Shown: one piece after another, positions 40,201-47,016 of the stretch
How positions within the stretch are numbered: the stretch's first letter is position 1
How the letters are laid out: every line of letters starts with the position of its first letter
From: Echinometra lucunter
Lineage: Eukaryota; Echinodermata; Echinoidea; Camarodonta; Echinometridae
Assembly (NCBI GenBank): GCA_029962745.1
Contig: CM057167.1
Coordinates: forward strand, 24,900,642 to 24,964,641
Direction: 5' to 3'
DNA: 64,000 nt
Notes under the pieces: model-generated
The model's input: only the letters and a program-made list of their open reading frames with translations
Databases searched by the model: none
Told to the model about the DNA's origin: nothing
Program-made: the position numbers and the translations under genes

Positions 40201-43200
40201 GCGCAGACAAGGGCACCTTCCTCTTTTTAGCGTCAAATTTATACCATCGCCTTTTCTTGTAAAAATCACATTGTTCTTGTTCAGATTTCGATGAGATTTT
40301 CGGCACTGTTACTCCCTAGGATATGAGGATTAAAATGAGGTCAGCCATTAGAGGAATACAAAAAGGAAAGTTTGTCAATTTTAAGTGAAATATTAGGTGC
40401 GCAGGCAAGGGTCCCCCCATCATACTCTGCCCTTCGCTTTGACCCCTGCACACTGACCGCACCTCGCATCACATTGTGATCACAGTGCTTTGTTACTCTT
40501 GTGGTTTACACAGAACTCTCATTGGTTTTACACCTGTGTGGGCACTGTGTGATCCTAGTAGTACTAGATCCTAGATCAAAAATATTTTTCCCCTTTGATT
40601 TATTCAATATTCAACTTGAGGAGGAAATCTTCACATCCTCTAAGTTTTGCTTTTATCTTGCTCCTGAGCAGCTAACAGCAAAGAAATCTGACGATAAGTT
40701 TCTGAGGGCCTACCTTAACTCTGCGTAAACTGTCAGCTCTGGCTGTCAATTTTCTGCAGACTGAAACTCATGATTGTTTTTGAGTGGATATGAAATGTAA
40801 CAAAAGACGACTGAAGTGGTTTATGTTTCATTCCATTGTTAGATCAAAGTGAGTAAGGAGTGGAAGGTAGAGGCTTGGTAGGCTGTCAAAAATCCCTCAT
40901 ATTTCTTTGCTTTTAGCCAGTCAGTAGCAAGATACTAGCTGAACTAAGATGCTGTGAAGTTTTTTCTCAAGTTGAATTTTGAACAAATGAAATGTGACAA
41001 ATATTTTTTATCTCAGGTCAGCAACGAAAGAGTCACAAAGAGCATGCACTCGTGTAAAGCCAGTGAGAGTTGTGTTCACGCAACTAGTGTAATGAAATGC
41101 TGTGCATTGTGCGATGAGTGGTTGGTGTGCAGGGGTCCTGGCATAGTGCAGATTGTAGATATTGTATTGCATTCATTTCAGATAATTACTCTAAAATTCA
41201 CTGGAAATCTAGAATGGAACATTACATGATCGCACACATTTATCCTTTTTGGAAGGCAGATGATGTGGCTTTTACTAAACACTCGGGTCGCGGCCAAGTC
41301 GCGGCTCGCTTGGTATGGTGCGCCAAGTGTTAACTGGGTTATTCGGTCCAAAACTACAGTCAGTGTACAGTAAAACCAAAACCCTCATAGCCACGCCCAC
41401 AGGCATATTCTGGTAAACTGATCCTCCCGGCCTTTGCTATGCACAAAGTGTTTGTAATGAAACAAAGTCAATGCCCGGGCGAAGTGGATCATAATTATAA
41501 ATCCTGTCTGTTTATTCATATCAGTGGGAGGTTTTTGTTGCAAAATTATCTGTTGCATTTCATTTTGTAACGAAATGGTTCACCGTTCGTGAATTCTATA
41601 AAGAAATAAAGTTTGAGTGAACTTTTGACACTAAATTGTGCAGTTTTGGACCAAATAACTTAGTTAACACTTGGCGCCCCATAACCAGCGAGCCGCGACC
41701 CGAGTGTTTAGTAAAAGCCGATGATGTGGGACTACATTTAATCAGTTTCATGCCAGTTTTCTTTCTGCTACCAAAACTGTTCATAAGCTTATTCTGTGTA
41801 TTAGTTTTCATTCCTGTGCACATGCATATCATCAAACATGTCAACTTCAAATGTTTCTTCTGTAGAGAAATTGCAAGGTCTGTTGACAAAATTATTCACA
41901 GCTATTGAGTGATTTATTTACTGTAGTCATGTTTGCAAAAGTTCCCTTCCTTGAAAGTTTGTGCTTGCATTTTGGGTATTTATTCTATTTATTTATCTCT
42001 ATTTATTTGTATCAATTTTTTTTTTTTTTTTTTTTGTTAGATGGATAGCTGCTCAGATCCTGAGGAACATCCCCAGTGAAGAATGGCCAGAGGTCAGACT
42101 AAAATCAGCCGCCCAGTCTGCCCTGTCAGGTAGAAGGTCAAACTGGGGTCACCAAAGGAGATGGAGGGGAGATTACTTGTCATCTGTAAGTAAGACCATT
42201 TTTGTTTGCTTTTTTTTTTTACTTTGAGGAAGTTCAAGTCATAGGCCAGAATTCTCAAAGATGGTTTAAATTTAGACCATGGTTTAGGCAAATGGGTGCG
42301 CTTGATTTAGAGCGGACACTAATGGGGTGTTGCAAGAAAGTTGCAATCAATTGCAAATAATTGCTAATTTTGAAACAACCATTCTGATTGCCTCAGGGTC
42401 TGCCCTTTTAAGAATACATGCATGCAACAATGATTTTGATTGGTCAGTGACAATCAGTTCCAACTTGCAATCGATTGCAACTTTCTTGCAACACCCCATA
42501 AGAAAGGTCCAATAATGAATGCGCTAAATCAAGTGCACTAATACCACAAAATTTGCCTAAACCATGGTCTAAATTTAAACCACCTTTGTGAATTCTAGCA
42601 ATAATCTTCATTGTTTATTACAGTCAGCCTCTTCCCTCTTATGAGGGAATCACTGACCATCACGTCATGATAGCACTGCCTCCTTCTACTTCGTTGGTGG
42701 GGTGATAAGACCTTGTACATGTATCTCAAATTTTAGTGAAAATTACTTTTTTGTATTAGACTCCAGATTATCAGTCAAGTGATGTCCTGTCCAAATCCCA
42801 GCTCTCTTACAACAAAAACGAAGCCACCACGTCAAAGGAAAGGCAATCCCATTGCTTATAATGCTTTGGCAGCCATGTTTTTTCACTTTCCTGAACATTT
42901 GATTTTTTTGAGATACGAGGTTTTGTCGCCCCACCGACGACTTGCTCTTATCCTTTAGCATCCTCCTCTTTTAGCCCAACCCTCCTCCTTTCCCTCCTCA
43001 CTATTTCTTTCTACATAGTCCTTGGTCTTTCCCTTCCTCTCATGCTGTCCACTTCCAGATCCCACACTCTTCTCACAGGTTCATCATCTTCCTTTCTCAA
43101 CACATGACCCATTCATCTCAACCCACTTCTCTTGAACACTTCCAGCACAATATCTTGCATACCCAAACTTTTCCTTAGCTCACTTGTATTATTTCTTTTG

Positions 43201-46200
43201 CACAGTTTTACTCTATACATTTTCCGTGGGTAGTGTTATTTCGCTGCTTGCTCATTTTTGGTACCATCTTTTTTCCTTGTAAAATTTTCAATAGTGCAAT
43301 TAGAGAATACAAGTACATATGAGAAATGCATTGGCATTTGAATTGTTGTTTGAAATGGCCTCTTCTGTATCATCTGCAACAATCCTGCCCAACATTATTA
43401 TGGTTGTGTCACTGTATTAACCTGTTGAGCAAAATTTGGAATTGGTATAACATGCATTTTCCATAGACCCCATCCCAAGTTATCTCAGGCTTTGTATGTA
43501 TTTTTATAGGCTAATTATATTTACTTGGAATAGGATAAGCTAGAGGTTTGGGGGTGTTTGTTTTTATTTTTGTTTTTGTTTTCTTTTCTTTTTGTTTATT
43601 TTTGTTGATTTGTTTGTGTTGTTGTGGTTGTTTTTGGTTGGTTTTTTTTTGGTTTTACTTTTTGATTGTCATGGCAGATACTTGTACTGTGGAATATTGG
43701 GCAATGAAATGAATATTCGAACTCAAAGTACATCTGAAATTTTATTTATCATCAGTAATTTGAATTCATGGAAATGAATCTATACAAGAGAAATAATTTG
43801 ATGAAGAGGTACATTACAGAGGTACATGTACATCACTGATAAGAAAATTTACCTACTTGTATTTCTGCAATTATTTATTTCTATGGTTATTCTATTTTCT
43901 ACGTACCCAGATGGATGAGAACTTCCAGTCATCAGTGTATGTAGCAATGATGGGACAGCTCAAAACCAAGGACAAATTCAATAATGTTCTCTTCTCATCA
44001 AAGATACTTAAGGTAAAAGATATTCCAGTCAATAGGTCAAGTGGTGTAGCTACAGAGGGCACAGGGCATAATACCCCTTTCCTTCCCACCCCCCCCCCCC
44101 CCTCTTTCCCCCTTCTCCATCTAATGAAAAAAGGAATAAAAGAGGGTAATTGTAAAGAAACAGAAATGGAGAGAGAAAATGAGAGAACAGAATCTATTCA
44201 TGAAATCAAAAAATTACAGAAAGAGTTCTGTTAAAGAGAACAATTTTATTTGCCATGGGCCATATTTTTGGAAACATCTGTGTTTGTAGATTCATGTGAA
44301 TGTACATTGTAGCTCACCAATGAAATATTTTCATAGCATTGAAGCTTAATTTGTTATGACATTTGACTTGTAAAAGATGAAAGATTTTGTAGAAATACCT
44401 CCCCTTGTTGACCTGTGTGCATGTACTTTCTATATCTTAACTTATACTAAGAGAAGAGACCCACCGGTCACAGTGAATACGTTCACCTTGCCCTTACAAG
44501 CATAGATGACCCCAAATAACTTCCCAGTAACTTAATAATGACCCTAAATACTTCAGCAGCCACCATCATTTCATATTCAATTATTTTTTTTTTTGCTGGT
44601 TGTATAGGTGAACAAGCATAACAAGTTTACCGAGAGGGCACTAGTCATCACAGATCGCTTCATCTACAAGCTAGATCCCAAGAAGAACTTCAAACTCATG
44701 AGGCCAGGGACATCTGTCACAGAGGTAAAGCTTACAGGACAGCATTCAATCTATTTACATTAACCCATAGCATTACAGGGTAATTCCACATGGGAACCAC
44801 AAAATTTGTTAATTTCAGATTTATAGTAGAAACAATCACATTGATAGTCCTGAATAGTCAAATCCTCAAATTGAAAGAAGCATAAAAAACAGAATTCCAC
44901 CATCTTAATCAGTATTGGTATAATGTATGTTTGATTTAATATGATAATTTTTCTATTTGAAAGTGACACCATTTTCTGATAATTCTGTTACTGAAGTACA
45001 TATACCACAATGTCATGAATGTAAGTAGAAAATTGTTGGAATGTAAGAGTTCAGGTGAAAGAGTGGGCATATTTGCAGAGTACTGAATGGTGAGAAGGGG
45101 GCAGAATACAAAATTAGCCCACAAACCCTGAAAATTGTGAGCTACAAATCTCTGATTTGTAATTCTGTTAACCCATTTGTGACAGAGGTCCACATTTTGT
45201 GGTTTGGCCTAATATCTTTTGATGCAAAGCTCTAAAAATCATACCAAATACATGACCAGAAAGAGCAAAAAATTCTACACAAACTGTGCCCATTTTGGAT
45301 GCGTCAATATTCGTTGTTTGATGCTGAAATGTTTTTAAAGGAAAATAAGCATTAAAATCCTTAAATTGGCAATGTGATAGAAAGTTTAAAATCACCATTT
45401 TCCCCTGCAAATTGGCAACTTTTTGACTTCTCATCATAACTTCTGTCAATTTATATTCATTTCAGATACATGACGTTTTATAAGAAAAATGTAGCAATAA
45501 AATAAAAATGTTGGTGTTGCTAATTTGAAGAATAAAAGCTGAACGAATTAGGCTTTAAATAATTCCTGTCACGAATGGGTTAACCGTGGAATTTCCGTAC
45601 TGTGTCTCCTTAGTGATACATGTACATTTACTGTATCTATTGATTCAGAATACTAGTAATTACAAATTATTCATCAGCAGAAAGAGGAAAATTCACTGAA
45701 AACTTTGAGTCAATTTCCAGTACAGTATGTTGTGTCATTCTCAAACAAGAGTGACGTTATTTCAACTAACCACTAAGGTCTCTAACTTGGCAGTGCAGAG
45801 AAAATTATGCAATCACTATTTGTATGTGCAAGTTGGCAATTTTTAAAATTTTTGAAATTTTCATTCCCTTTGGCTCACATTGTATACATTACATTTTTTC
45901 CAAACTTCAACAAGTGGAAAATAAAATGAATTGGGGCTAATTTCAGAAGAAAAAGCTGATTAACTTTATCTTAAAGGAAACCCTTTATTGTCATGGGATG
46001 AAAAGGGAAACATTTCTAAAATTGATTTGCTCTTTATATTTTGTGTTCCATTCAGTTATCATTCATGCCTGTTTATTTCAACAATATGTTGGTGTCATAT
46101 GAAAGAAAAGGATATTAACACTTCAGCAATGTGTATTTTCAATATTCAATTATTCCAAACTATTGTAGGGGAATACGGTGAAGAAAGACAACATGTTACA

Positions 46201-46976
46201 GCCTCTTGAGAAAATGGTGTGATGTCTTATGATTCATGAATGAATAAATCATGTGTTTTTGTGGATTTATTCTTTGCCCATTGTTCTTTTCTGAGTGAAT
46301 CCTTAGGGGATATGTTTTATTATACCATCGCCATAGGAACTTTAGGGGGTGTACGTATGTAGGAATCAGCGTATGGTCAGTCTGTCTGTCGGCCCATTGC
46401 AAATCTTGCAGATGAAACTACTTCCTCATTTTTTGAGCAATGCTCATGAAATTTGGCACAAACGTTGGTCTTGTGCTGAAGATGTGCAAGACATATTTTT
46501 TGTGTGTGTCAGAAACTGTGTTGCCATGGTAACAGCATATTATGGCAATAAATCAAGAGTTACTTTGCGGATCAAACTACTTCCTCATTTTTCAAGCAAT
46601 GCTCAGGAAATTTAGCACACATATTTGGGCAGGGGTATTTGTCACCTTCAGTGATATTTCTAGTTTTTATTTTATTTTTGTTACTTTTTTATCACTTATC
46701 TTATTTGATGATATCCTTTACACTTGCCATAGGTAACAGGAGTGAGTGTGACCCCTGGCAGAGATCAGCTAATCATCATCCATCTATCAGGTGATAATGA
46801 CATAGTGGTTTGCCTGACCAATGATGCCAGAGAGAACCGTGTGCCAGAACTTGTTGGAATCCTGGATGACACTTGGGTAGAGTGAGTACACAAACCTACT
46901 ATCCTTCTGTTAGGTTTTCTGTTCTTTCTGTTAGCTTTCATTTTAGTCTAATAAAAGCCAATGTTTTGGGGTTTGG

Positions 46977-47016
<40 letters not shown>

